The position numbers and the translations under genes were made by a program. Under the pieces are notes generated by a model. It did no database searches. It was not told the origin of the DNA and saw only the letters and a list, made by a program, of their open reading frames with translations. Below, in pieces: positions 1 through 7,869 of a stretch of DNA of 64,000 nt; position 1 is the stretch's first letter, and every line of letters starts with the position of its first letter. This DNA comes from DAOULY01 sp034414595. Its GTDB lineage: Bacteria > Chloroflexota > Dehalococcoidia > SZUA-161 > JAUWZY01. The DNA lies in contig DAOULY010000016.1 of assembly GCA_034414595.1 (NCBI GenBank), forward strand, positions 406,956-470,955, in the 5' to 3' direction.

Positions 1-987
1 TCAAGTGAATCCCTAAGTTCCCAGCATAATACTGCAGCTATGGACTCGGATATGCTCGGGTTCTACACAGGAATTGACCTCAATGAAGGTCTGCTGAGGC
101 AAGCCCAAGCCATCTATGGTAACAGGCAGAATATGGTCTTTGTCCGAGAGGACTTCAACAAGTTCGACCTCAGCGCCGAAGAGCCCTATGACTTGTATCT
201 CGCCAGCTACGGGACGCTGTCGCACAACGATGATGAGCAGAGCATACAGCTTTTGAGCAACATCGCCAGACACAGCAAGGATGGCGCGATCATCGTCATT
301 GACTGGCTGGGACGCTACTCATACGAGTGGCAGACGCTGTGGACAAATGACTTCGAGCAAAAACAGTGGATGGACTATGCTATTTCCTATATCTACCAAG
401 ATGGTGAAGCGAGCCAACAGGAGCTGAGCTACTTCCCATTGAGGATTATGGGGCGCAAGGAAGTTCTGAGTATCTACCGCCAGGCCAAGAAGAAGTCTGG
501 AGGGTGCATTGTTTTGCGCAAGTTGGCCGACCGCTCTTCTTTCGTGGGACGACATATGGACACGGCTCAGTATAACGAGCACTGCCAGCCACTGCGGTGC
601 GTGGTCAATCGTCTCTTCGAACCCAACGTGTCCACTGACCTCGATGAGGTATTGATCCATTATGTTCCGAGGAGCGGTTTCCCCGAGGTGAATACCTATC
701 ACCAGAGGCTATCCTATTGCTGGAACTATTTGATTACCTATACCAAGGCACTGCTTGACGAGGGCGAGCCAGCGCCGACCCCGGCCGAAACGCCTTTGCC
801 GCTCAAGCAATCTCTCGGTGCCATGAGAAAGATAGCAACAGTGGCAGAGAGGATGAAAATAGGGACCCCCAGAACCAGCTTAGTCGAGCCACAACTGGGC
901 TACTGTCTCAGAGAGCTGGAGATGAGACTTCAGCAGGGACAGGGATGTGGCCATGGCTTGGTAGCCATCTTCGAGGTAGTTAAGTAG
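1..987 (+). CDS. SAM-dependent methyltransferase, 5' truncated by window edge
   Basis: The reading frame is open from base 1, so the real start lies outside the window; the first internal ATG is at 40. The visible part starts near the acidic motif II of a class I methyltransferase (YTGIDLNEGLL), followed by a post-motif such as YDLYLASYGTLSH. The glycine-rich SAM-binding motif I must therefore lie upstream. The C-terminal half (about residues 150-315) has no motif I recognise. A ribosome-binding site and a second gene follow after 38 bp, so it is probably the first visible member of an operon with the asparagine-synthetase-like gene. The substrate is unknown; a natural-product or cell-surface role is only suggested by that neighbour. 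Confidence 0.6.
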   Translation, partial: SSESLSSQHNTAAMDSDMLGFYTGIDLNEGLLRQAQAIYGNRQNMVFVREDFNKFDLSAEEPYDLYLASYGTLSHNDDEQSIQLLSNIARHSKDGAIIVIDWLGRYSYEWQTLWTNDFEQKQWMDYAISYIYQDGEASQQELSYFPLRIMGRKEVLSIYRQAKKKSGGCIVLRKLADRSSFVGRHMDTAQYNEHCQPLRCVVNRLFEPNVSTDLDEVLIHYVPRSGFPEVNTYHQRLSYCWNYLITYTKALLDEGEPAPTPAETPLPLKQSLGAMRKIATVAERMKIGTPRTSLVEPQLGYCLRELEMRLQQGQGCGHGLVAIFEVVK

Positions 988-1025
988 ATCTTTTCAACAG
1001 GGTTATTTAAGGAGGTTTTGTTTAG

Positions 1026-2546
1026 ATGAGCGGGCTGGTTGTTGCCTGCGGCAAATCCAATCGGGGTGAAGTAGAAGCTATCCTCAGAACTATCGCCTAT
1101 AGAGGGCCCTATGCCTCGGGGATATATGAAGATGACCAAATGATCCTGGCTCAGAACTATCTCCAGGCGGACGGCGCTACTCGTGACGATGGTGCAAAGA
1201 TCCCTGTTCGCAGCCCCAGCAACCCCAATCTCATGATCTGCTATGACGGCCAGATGGGCAATTGGGCTGACCTGGCTCGCGACCACAACATATCCGATGG
1301 ACCTTTCCGTGAAGAGCGCTTGCTGCTTGCCCTTTATGAGAAATACGGCAAGGAAATGCTCAACTACTTGACCGATGCCATCTTCTCGCTGGTCATCACT
1401 GACGGGAAAGATATCTTCGCAGCTCGCGATCTGCTTGGTATCAAGACCCTTTTCTATGGTTGGAAAAACAAGACCCTGTACCTCACCTCCGAACTCAAGG
1501 GTGTCTTACAGGCGACGAAAGAAGTCTATGAGTTTCCCCAGGGCCATCATATGGAACGTAGTGGCCAATTGACTAAGTTCGCCGAGCTGCCAAAGACTCC
1601 GCCAGCTTTCCGGGACTCGAGCGTCGATGCAATGACTCATGACATCCGGGAGATCATCGAACGCAGTTTCAGAAGTCGCGTGGATTTTAGTTTGCCCACT
1701 GGCGGCCTGCTCAGTGGGGGGATGGATAGCAGCGTCATCAACTACATAGCGAGCAAAGCTTACAAGGAGAAGTTCGGTCAGAGTGCCAGGCTGCGAACAT
1801 TTGCCTTAGGGGTGGGAGAGAGCGAGGATATCCACTGTGCTCGCATTATCGCCAGCCAAATTGACTCCGAACACCACGAGCTCATTGTGGACCTCAAGCA
1901 GATCATCGAGGCTCTGCCAGAGGTGATTTACTACCTGGAGTCGTTTGACCCTTCCTTAGTGAGAAGCTCCGTCTCCAACTACCTCATCTCCCGATATGCC
2001 AAGGAGCAAGGCGTACAGGTACTGCTCTCTGGTGAGGGGGGCGATGAAGTGTTTTGCGGATACAAATATCTCGGACATTGCCCCACTGAAGACTTGTTCG
2101 CCAAACAGATGGAATGCATTGGTTTTCTGCATAACAATGCCTCATTGCGCTTGGACCGCATGAATCTCTGCAGCTCAGTCCGTGTGGTAGCTCCATTGAT
2201 ATCCGGGGAACTACTACAGTACTCTATGGCAATACCACTTCAATATAAGCAAAAAACTGAAGGAAGTCAGAGAATCGAAAAGTGGATTTTCCGCAAAGCG
2301 TATGAGAGCCTGTTGCCCGAACTCATAGTATGGCGGAGCAAACAGGAATTCTCTCAAGGCTCCGGTTCAGCCAGCGTGTTGCCAGCTTACTTTGAAGAAC
2401 GGATCCCGGATCATGAACTAGCCACTGCACAGGCTGAGTACCCCATGATTCGCAGCAAAGAAGAGCTTTATTACTTCCGCCTTTTCACTGAGCATTTTGG
2501 CACCGATCACGCTGTGGAAACCGTAGGTCAATGGATCTCCCTGTGA
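1026..2546 (+). CDS. Asparagine synthetase B-like protein lacking the glutaminase cysteine
   Basis: 506 residues with the two-domain layout of glutamine-dependent asparagine synthetases: an N-terminal Ntn amidotransferase domain (about 1-200) and a C-terminal ATP pyrophosphatase domain with the PP-loop LLSGGMDSS near residue 235 and GEGGDEVFCGY near 340. The start is well fixed by AAGGAGG at 1010-1016. The family normally begins Met-Cys, and that Cys is the glutaminase nucleophile; here the protein begins Met-Ser-Gly-Leu. It should therefore be unable to hydrolyse glutamine in the usual way and may use free ammonia or another amine. Relatives include AsnB and amide-forming enzymes such as beta-lactam synthetase. 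Pairing with a methyltransferase leaves the substrate open. Confidence 0.75.
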   Translation: MSGLVVACGKSNRGEVEAILRTIAYRGPYASGIYEDDQMILAQNYLQADGATRDDGAKIPVRSPSNPNLMICYDGQMGNWADLARDHNISDGPFREERLLLALYEKYGKEMLNYLTDAIFSLVITDGKDIFAARDLLGIKTLFYGWKNKTLYLTSELKGVLQATKEVYEFPQGHHMERSGQLTKFAELPKTPPAFRDSSVDAMTHDIREIIERSFRSRVDFSLPTGGLLSGGMDSSVINYIASKAYKEKFGQSARLRTFALGVGESEDIHCARIIASQIDSEHHELIVDLKQIIEALPEVIYYLESFDPSLVRSSVSNYLISRYAKEQGVQVLLSGEGGDEVFCGYKYLGHCPTEDLFAKQMECIGFLHNNASLRLDRMNLCSSVRVVAPLISGELLQYSMAIPLQYKQKTEGSQRIEKWIFRKAYESLLPELIVWRSKQEFSQGSGSASVLPAYFEERIPDHELATAQAEYPMIRSKEELYYFRLFTEHFGTDHAVETVGQWISL

Positions 2547-2622
2547 TAATATCCTGAAACCAAGGCCATTGTGCTTTCATATTGAAATCTCAAGCCAAAT
2601 TCTGATTTTTTGCCGTAGAACT

Positions 2623-2650
2623 CCAAGGAATTTGGCATATTCCTCCTTGG
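2623..2650. promoter_or_regulatory. Inverted repeat upstream of the nrpR promoter, possible operator
   Basis: CCAAGGA (2623-2629) and TCCTTGG (2644-2650) form a 7-bp inverted repeat with a 14-bp spacer that also holds GGAA and TTCC half sites (2627-2643). It ends 10 bp before the -35 box. Methanogen NrpR binds GGAA-N6-TTCC palindromes; here the GGAA/TTCC spacing is 9, so equating the two is inference. Confidence 0.35.
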
Positions 2651-2660
2651 AATTACGTGC

Positions 2661-2689
2661 TTGACAAAGTTCCCCAAACAGTCTATGCT
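2661..2689 (+). promoter_or_regulatory. Sigma-70 promoter of the nrpR-hisF-glutamate synthase operon
   Basis: TTGACA at 2661-2666, 17-bp spacer, TATGCT at 2684-2689. Transcription would start near 2696, about 53 nt before the nrpR ATG. Confidence 0.7.
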
Positions 2690-2710
2690 CTTATTCGGTT
2701 TGGCCCTTTA

Positions 2711-2737
2711 ATTGGTAAACAGTTTCCTTTTACCGAT
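2711..2737. promoter_or_regulatory. Inverted repeat in the nrpR leader
   Basis: GGTAAA (2714-2719) and TTTACC (2729-2734) are perfect arms; extending to 9 bp gives one mismatch. It lies between the predicted transcription start and the ribosome-binding site AGGAAGG (2738-2744). It suits either an autoregulatory operator or an RNA hairpin. Confidence 0.35.
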
Positions 2738-2748
2738 AGGAAGGTGCG

Positions 2749-3744
2749 ATGGGGTTTGAAACGCAACGCGCTGAGAGAAAGGCGCTTGTCATCTTAAAGG
2801 TCCTGAACGACTCCCAGGAACCACTGGGAGCAAGGGTTATCGCCCATCGGCTCAGAGACTACGGCATTGAACTCGGCGAAAGGGCAGTAAGATACCACCT
2901 CAAGCTGATGGACGAGCGCGGGTTGACACAACTTGTGGGATGGCGAGATGGTCGGGAGCTCACCAAGCAGGGCATGGAGGAGCTGAGAAGTGCTCTGGTT
3001 GAAGACAAGGTTGGTTTGGCCATCTCCAGGATTGAGCTGCTTGCTTTCCGCACTAACTTCGACTACAAGAAGCGCTGCGGTCCGATTCCGGTCAACGTCT
3101 CCTTTTTCCCCAAGGGAAAGTTCGGCAAGGCCCTCTTGGCGATGAAGCCTGTCTTCGAACGGGGGCTTTGCGTTAGCGATCTTGTGGCTATAGCTTCCGG
3201 AGGAAAACGGCTGGGGGAACTGACGGTTCCAGAAGGTAAGACAGGGCTGGCCACCGTTTGCAGCATCGTCATCAACGGCTCTTTACTTAAAGCCGGCGTC
3301 CCCATGGACTCTCGATTTGGGGGCATACTCCAGATTAGAGATGACACCCCCCTTCGCTTCGTGGAGCTCATTCACTACGCCGGCTGCTCTCTGGACCCCT
3401 CAGAGATATTCATCAGGGCCAGGATGACTTCGGTGGAGCAAGTGGCAAGAGGCGGCCAGGGGAAGATACTGGCGAACTTTAGGGAAATACCAGCGCTTTG
3501 CCGACCAGTGGCCCAAGAAGTAGTAGCTAAACTGAAAGATGCGGGGTTAGGTGGGCTGATTACTATGGGAGATACCAGCGAGCCGGTGTGTGAAATCCCT
3601 GTGGAACTCAACAAAGTTGGCATGATCCTCTACGGGGGGTTGAATCCCATAGCTGCTGCTGAGGAGGCCGGCATAGAGGCTGAGCATCATGCCATGAGCA
3701 CAGTCATGGAGTATCAGGATTTGATCAAATTCAAGGAGTTGTGA
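2749..3744 (+). CDS. nrpR: NrpR-like nitrogen regulator (winged helix plus one NrpR/DUF128 domain)
   Basis: 331 residues. Residues about 5-75 form a winged-helix domain of the RNase R type (ILKVLNDSQEPLGARVIAHRL, then ERAVRYHLKLM). The remainder is a single NrpR effector domain with the family signatures VNVSFFPKG, GLATVCSIVINGSLLKAGVP and SKFGG-like DSRFGG. In methanogens NrpR represses nitrogen-assimilation genes and is released by 2-oxoglutarate; the family also occurs in some bacteria. Here it heads an operon with hisF and a glutamate-synthase-like gene, opposite glnA, which supports the same role. It is short for the family because it has one NrpR domain, so it probably acts as a homodimer. 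The start is supported by AGGAAGG 5 bp upstream. Confidence 0.8.
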   Translation: MGFETQRAERKALVILKVLNDSQEPLGARVIAHRLRDYGIELGERAVRYHLKLMDERGLTQLVGWRDGRELTKQGMEELRSALVEDKVGLAISRIELLAFRTNFDYKKRCGPIPVNVSFFPKGKFGKALLAMKPVFERGLCVSDLVAIASGGKRLGELTVPEGKTGLATVCSIVINGSLLKAGVPMDSRFGGILQIRDDTPLRFVELIHYAGCSLDPSEIFIRARMTSVEQVARGGQGKILANFREIPALCRPVAQEVVAKLKDAGLGGLITMGDTSEPVCEIPVELNKVGMILYGGLNPIAAAEEAGIEAEHHAMSTVMEYQDLIKFKEL

Positions 3745-3745
3745 A

Positions 3746-4516
3746 GTGAAAGAAGTAAAAATCATACCGTGTCTCGATGTCAAAGATGGTAGGGTGGTCA
3801 AAGGTGTAAACTTTGTCAACCTGCGGGATGCCCGAGACCCCGTGGAGGCAGCTGAGGCATACTGCCAACAGGGAGCAGATGAGCTCGTCTTCCTCGATAT
3901 TATGGCCACCGTTGAGAACAGGGGGACAAGGCTGGAATGGGTCAAGAAGGTGGCTGAGAAGGCTACCATTCCCTTCGCTGTCGGAGGCGGCATCAGGAAC
4001 GCCAAGGACATGGAAGAGTTGTTCGCCCTCGGTGTGGACAAGGTCTCAATCAACACCTCTGCGGTCAGGAATCCCGAACTGATAACTGAAGCCTCGAAGA
4101 AATTTGGCAAGGAAAAGCTCGTTGTGGCCATTGATGGGCGTAAGAACCCTCCGGGGGGAAGCCTTCCCAGACTTGAGGTGGTAATCAAGAGTGGCAGCGA
4201 GGGCACGGGGCTCGATATTGTGGAGTGGGCGAAGAGGGTGGAGGCGCTGGGGGCCGGGGAGATCTTGCTCACCAGCAAGGATGCTGATGGCACTAAAGAT
4301 GGCTATGACCTGGAGATGACGAAAGCAGTCGCTGAAGCGGTAGCGATACCGGTCATAGCTTCAGGCGGTGCCGGCAAGTTGGAGCACTTGTATGAAGCGG
4401 TAGTTGTAGCAAAAGCGGCAGCGGTTCTGGCTGCTTCCATCTTCCACTTCGGGGAAATATCTATACCCGAAGCCAAGAGATACCTCGAGCAAAAAGGAAT
4501 ACCGGTTAAGAAATAA
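3746..4516 (+). CDS. hisF: Imidazole glycerol phosphate synthase cyclase subunit
   Basis: 256 residues, full length for HisF. This TIM barrel uses PRFAR and ammonia to make imidazole glycerol phosphate and AICAR in histidine synthesis. Both catalytic aspartates are visible: Asp11 in IPCLDVKDGRVVKG and the one near residue 130 in VVAIDGR. Phosphate-binding glycines appear in VGGGIR and ASGGAG. The GTG start follows the nrpR stop by one base and uses an AAGGAG inside the nrpR end. No other his genes lie nearby, so HisH and the rest must be elsewhere. Its placement in a nitrogen operon fits HisF being the ammonia-using half of a glutamine amidotransferase. Confidence 0.9.
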   Translation: MKEVKIIPCLDVKDGRVVKGVNFVNLRDARDPVEAAEAYCQQGADELVFLDIMATVENRGTRLEWVKKVAEKATIPFAVGGGIRNAKDMEELFALGVDKVSINTSAVRNPELITEASKKFGKEKLVVAIDGRKNPPGGSLPRLEVVIKSGSEGTGLDIVEWAKRVEALGAGEILLTSKDADGTKDGYDLEMTKAVAEAVAIPVIASGGAGKLEHLYEAVVVAKAAAVLAASIFHFGEISIPEAKRYLEQKGIPVKK

Positions 4517-4535
4517 GAAGCGAGGAGTGCTAATA

Positions 4536-6125
4536 ATGAATCTACAACGACCAAATGCAAATGAGGCTACCAGAACAACTAATCGCTCCAGAAATGTAGT
4601 ACCTATGAGCGGTATCTGCACCCGTTGTCTTGACGGTTGCACAGGAAACTGTGAGGTATTCAAGGCAACCTTCCGCGGCCGGGAACTAATCTATCCCGGA
4701 CCCTTCGGTGACATCACGGCCGGAGGCGACAAGGACTATCCCGTTGATTACTCACATCTTAATATCCAGGGATATGCTTTAGGCGCCGAAGGACTACCAC
4801 CTGGCGTTGTCGGTGACCCGGATACGGCTACTTTCCCCTCTGTGAACACCGAGACCGAATACGGCTGGGACAAGAAAGTCGCAATGAAAGTACCTGTCTT
4901 TACCGGCGCTCTGGGTTCCACAGAGATAGCCCGTAAGAACTGGGAACATTTTGCCGTTGGTGCTGCCATCAGCGGGGTCACACTGGTCTGCGGCGAAAAC
5001 GTTTGTGGTATCGATCCTCAGCTTGAACTTGATTCAAATGGCAAAGTTATTTCAGCACCCGATATGGACCGTCGCATCGAGGTCTACCGACGCTACCATC
5101 AGGGATACGGCGAAATTCTGGTTCAGATGAATGTAGAGGATACTAGATTGGGCGTTGCCGAGTACGTCAGCAAGAAGCATGGCCTGGACACCATTGAATT
5201 AAAGTGGGGACAAGGTGCGAAATGTATCGGCGGCGAGATCAAAGTCGGCAGTCTGGAGCGGGCATTAGAACTCCAGAAACGCGGCTATATTGTCACCCCT
5301 GACCCTTCAAATTCCACTAACCAAGCAGCTTTTGGAAAGGGCGCTATCAAGGAGTTCGAACGCCATAGCCGTCTTGGTTTTATCAGCGAAGAAGGTTTCT
5401 ACGCTGAAGTCCAACGTTTAAGGGACTTGGGGTTCAAGCGTATTACCTTGAAAACCGGGGCCTACGGCCTGCGTGAGCTGGCGATGGCCATCAAGTGGGG
5501 TTCGAAGGCCAAAATTGACCTGCTTACGATAGACGGCGCTTCCGGTGGAACTGGCATGAGCCCCTGGCGGATGATGGAAGAGTGGGGTATGCCCAGTCTC
5601 TATTTACACGCTGCAGCTTATGAGTTCTGCCAAAGGTTGGCTGACAAAGGCGAGCGCGCACCTGATATCGCCTTTGCTGGTGGCTTCAGTAGCGAAGATG
5701 GTGTATTTAAGGCACTGGCCCTTGGAGCACCTTTCACCAAAGCAGTATGCATGGGACGGGCTTTGATGATTCCGGGTATGGTCGGTAAGAATATCCAGCA
5801 GTGGCTCCAAGATGGCAAGTTGCCAAATACAGTCAGCCAATTTGGCTCGACCCCTGAAGAGATTTTTGTCAACTACGAGGACGTTAAGAACATAGTAGGC
5901 GCTGATGAAATGAAGAACATCCCTCTGGGTGCAGTGGGAATCTACAGCTACTGTGAAAAGATCCAGGTAGGGTTGCAGCAGTTAATGGCGGGAGCAAGAT
6001 GCTTCAGTGTGTCAGCGATCACCCGTCGTGAGCTTATGTCGCTGACCGAAGAATGCGCCAAAGTCACTGGAATACCCTATCTAATGGATGCTTACAGGGA
6101 AGAGGCATTGGAGATTCTAGGATAA
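4536..6125 (+). CDS. FMN-binding glutamate synthase family protein (stand-alone central domain)
   Basis: 529 residues from the ATG at 4536, chosen because CGAGGAG (4521-4527) sits 8 bp before it; a GTG at 4527 overlaps that site. The protein matches the stand-alone FMN/glutamate-synthase domain family (COG0069), with the barrel motifs LKWGQGAK, TIDGASGGTGMSPWR and IAFAGGFSSEDG. It lacks both the N-terminal glutaminase domain and the C-terminal GXGXG domain of full GltB. Cysteines in GICTRCLDGCTGNC (N-terminus) and CGENVCG could hold iron-sulfur clusters. Role: probably 2-oxoglutarate amination with ammonia from partner subunits. Context with nrpR and glnA supports this, though some family members have other substrates. 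Confidence 0.75.
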   Translation: MNLQRPNANEATRTTNRSRNVVPMSGICTRCLDGCTGNCEVFKATFRGRELIYPGPFGDITAGGDKDYPVDYSHLNIQGYALGAEGLPPGVVGDPDTATFPSVNTETEYGWDKKVAMKVPVFTGALGSTEIARKNWEHFAVGAAISGVTLVCGENVCGIDPQLELDSNGKVISAPDMDRRIEVYRRYHQGYGEILVQMNVEDTRLGVAEYVSKKHGLDTIELKWGQGAKCIGGEIKVGSLERALELQKRGYIVTPDPSNSTNQAAFGKGAIKEFERHSRLGFISEEGFYAEVQRLRDLGFKRITLKTGAYGLRELAMAIKWGSKAKIDLLTIDGASGGTGMSPWRMMEEWGMPSLYLHAAAYEFCQRLADKGERAPDIAFAGGFSSEDGVFKALALGAPFTKAVCMGRALMIPGMVGKNIQQWLQDGKLPNTVSQFGSTPEEIFVNYEDVKNIVGADEMKNIPLGAVGIYSYCEKIQVGLQQLMAGARCFSVSAITRRELMSLTEECAKVTGIPYLMDAYREEALEILG

Positions 6126-6181
6126 AATGAGAGAAGATGCAGACTTTGATATGCTCTCAATATTAACCACTGCCCCCTCAG

Positions 6182-6214
6182 ACTGAAAATGGCCCTGCAA
6201 AGCCGCTTTTCAGT
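6182..6214. terminator. Bidirectional hairpin between the glutamate synthase gene and glnA
   Basis: ACTGAAAA (6182-6189) pairs with TTTTCAGT (6207-6214), with an inner GGC/GCC pair. The A-rich and T-rich arms let it serve both converging genes. Confidence 0.6.
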
Positions 6215-7554
6215 TACAAGATTGGCAAGTATCTCTTGATCTCATAGTCGGTCACCTGAGCTCGGTATTGATCCCACTCGATCTTCTTGTTCTCGATGAA
6301 AGCGTGGAAAACGTGGTCACCGAGGGCCCGGCGCACCAGCTCGCTCTGCTCCGCCATCTGGATTGCTTCCCTGAGGCTGCCGGGCAGGGTTCTTATCCCC
6401 CGTCTCTCCCTGTCCTCCATTGTCATCTCGTATACGTTCTCTTCTACGGGCTCAGGGACCTCGTATTCCTGCTCAATTCCCTCCAACCCCGAAGCCAGCA
6501 TCACGGCGAAGGCCAGATAAGGGTTGCATGCCGGGTCAGGGGAGCGGAACTCTATCCTGGTAGCGTTCTCCTTCCCCGGCTGATACTCGGGGACCCTGAC
6601 CAGGTCGGCCCGGTTCCGTCGTGCCCAGGAAAGATACACTGGCGCCTCATAGCCGGGGACCAGCCGCTTGTAGGAGTTGACCCATTGGTTGGTGACAAGT
6701 GTGATCTCAGGAGCATGCCTCAGTAGCCCAGCTATGTAGTGCTTGGCCACCTTGGACAAATGATACTGGTCCTTCTTATCAAAGAAGGCATTTCTATTAC
6801 CCTTGAAAAGCGACTGGTGTACGTGCATGCCGCTGCCATTGATACCGAAGACTGGTTTGGGCATAAAGGTGGCATATACCCCGTGCCTCAGGGCTATTTC
6901 CTTGACCGCAAGACGATAGGTCATCACGTTATCAGCCATGGTCAGGGCATCGGTGTACCTCATGTCGAGCTCGTGCTGGCTGAAAGCAACCTCGTGGTGA
7001 GAGTACTCCACGCCGATGCCCAGCTCTTCCAGGGTGATAACGGTTTCCTGTCTCAGGTCCGTGGCCGCGTCCATAGGTGTCATGTCGAAATAGCCCCCTG
7101 CATCCAGAGGCTCAGTCCCATTTGAGTCGCGAAAGTAGAAATACTCCAGCTCCGGCCCCACGTAGAAAGTGTAGCCCATATCGGCTGCCCGCTTCAGGTT
7201 CCGCTTCAGCACATACCGAGGGTCACCATCGAAGGACTCACCACCGGGCTTCAGGATGTCGCAGAACATTCGGGCCACAGCCTGATGCTCCCGTGGCCTC
7301 CAGGGAAGCAAGCAGAAGGTATCGGGGTCGGGCAGGGCCACCATATCGCTTTCATCAATACGAGCAAAGCCCTCGATGGAGGATCCATCAAAACCCATCC
7401 CCTCTTCCAGAGCCACCTCCAGCTCTTCCACGGTGATGGCAAAGCTCTTCAAGAAGCCCAGGATATCCGTGAACCATAGCCTGATGAACTTGACGCTGTT
7501 CTCCTTTGCCATCTCGAGCACACGCTGTTTGCTCTCTTCCTTGGTTCTGGTCAC
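6214..7554 (-). CDS. glnA: Glutamine synthetase type I
   Basis: 446 residues when started at the GTG at 7554, which has an excellent AAGGAGGGAG just upstream; an extension to 7782 would run through the promoter and is not credible. GlnA condenses glutamate and ammonia with ATP. Visible family motifs are MGFDGSSIEGFARIDESDM, the metal-binding GPELEYFYF, NGSGMHVHQS and the substrate region RRNRADLVRVP/RIEFRSPDPACNPYLAFA. The adenylylation loop of GSI-beta enzymes (a Tyr in NLYDLP) is not apparent, so this is probably a GSI-alpha enzyme controlled by transcription or feedback. It converges with the NrpR operon and is a likely NrpR target. Confidence 0.95.
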   Translation of the reverse strand: MTRTKEESKQRVLEMAKENSVKFIRLWFTDILGFLKSFAITVEELEVALEEGMGFDGSSIEGFARIDESDMVALPDPDTFCLLPWRPREHQAVARMFCDILKPGGESFDGDPRYVLKRNLKRAADMGYTFYVGPELEYFYFRDSNGTEPLDAGGYFDMTPMDAATDLRQETVITLEELGIGVEYSHHEVAFSQHELDMRYTDALTMADNVMTYRLAVKEIALRHGVYATFMPKPVFGINGSGMHVHQSLFKGNRNAFFDKKDQYHLSKVAKHYIAGLLRHAPEITLVTNQWVNSYKRLVPGYEAPVYLSWARRNRADLVRVPEYQPGKENATRIEFRSPDPACNPYLAFAVMLASGLEGIEQEYEVPEPVEENVYEMTMEDRERRGIRTLPGSLREAIQMAEQSELVRRALGDHVFHAFIENKKIEWDQYRAQVTDYEIKRYLPIL

Positions 7555-7636
7555 CTTTTCTCCCTCCTTTGAAGCTGCAAATGGAGCTCGCGCAGATTTG
7601 GACAAGTGCTTTGTGGGACAAGCTATCTTGGCACCG

Positions 7637-7665
7637 ATAATATGCTCATTGAACCTGGCTGTCAA
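7637..7665 (-). promoter_or_regulatory. glnA promoter
   Basis: On the minus strand TTGACA (7665-7660), 17-bp spacer, TATTAT (7642-7637). The leader to the GTG at 7554 would be about 75 nt. Confidence 0.65.
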
Positions 7666-7869
7666 GTCTCCCTTTGAAGTTGGTAACGACAGCCCTACGC
7701 TCCGGCACCTCTTGCAACCCGCCATCTGCCTGTCCCTGCACAGATTGAGGGATGTCCCTTCAGCCTTGGCTCCTGTTGCCAACCCTGGTGTATTTTGATG
7801 GCAAATGTGTCGGGTTTCACAGAAGACGCTTTGTATACTATATTAAGTATCGGAAAGGAGTTTGCTCTT

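Noticed and set aside
7555..7782. N-terminal extension of GlnA by 76 residues
   Set aside because: Contains the promoter and a perfect ribosome-binding site before the GTG at 7554; the extra residues do not resemble the family.
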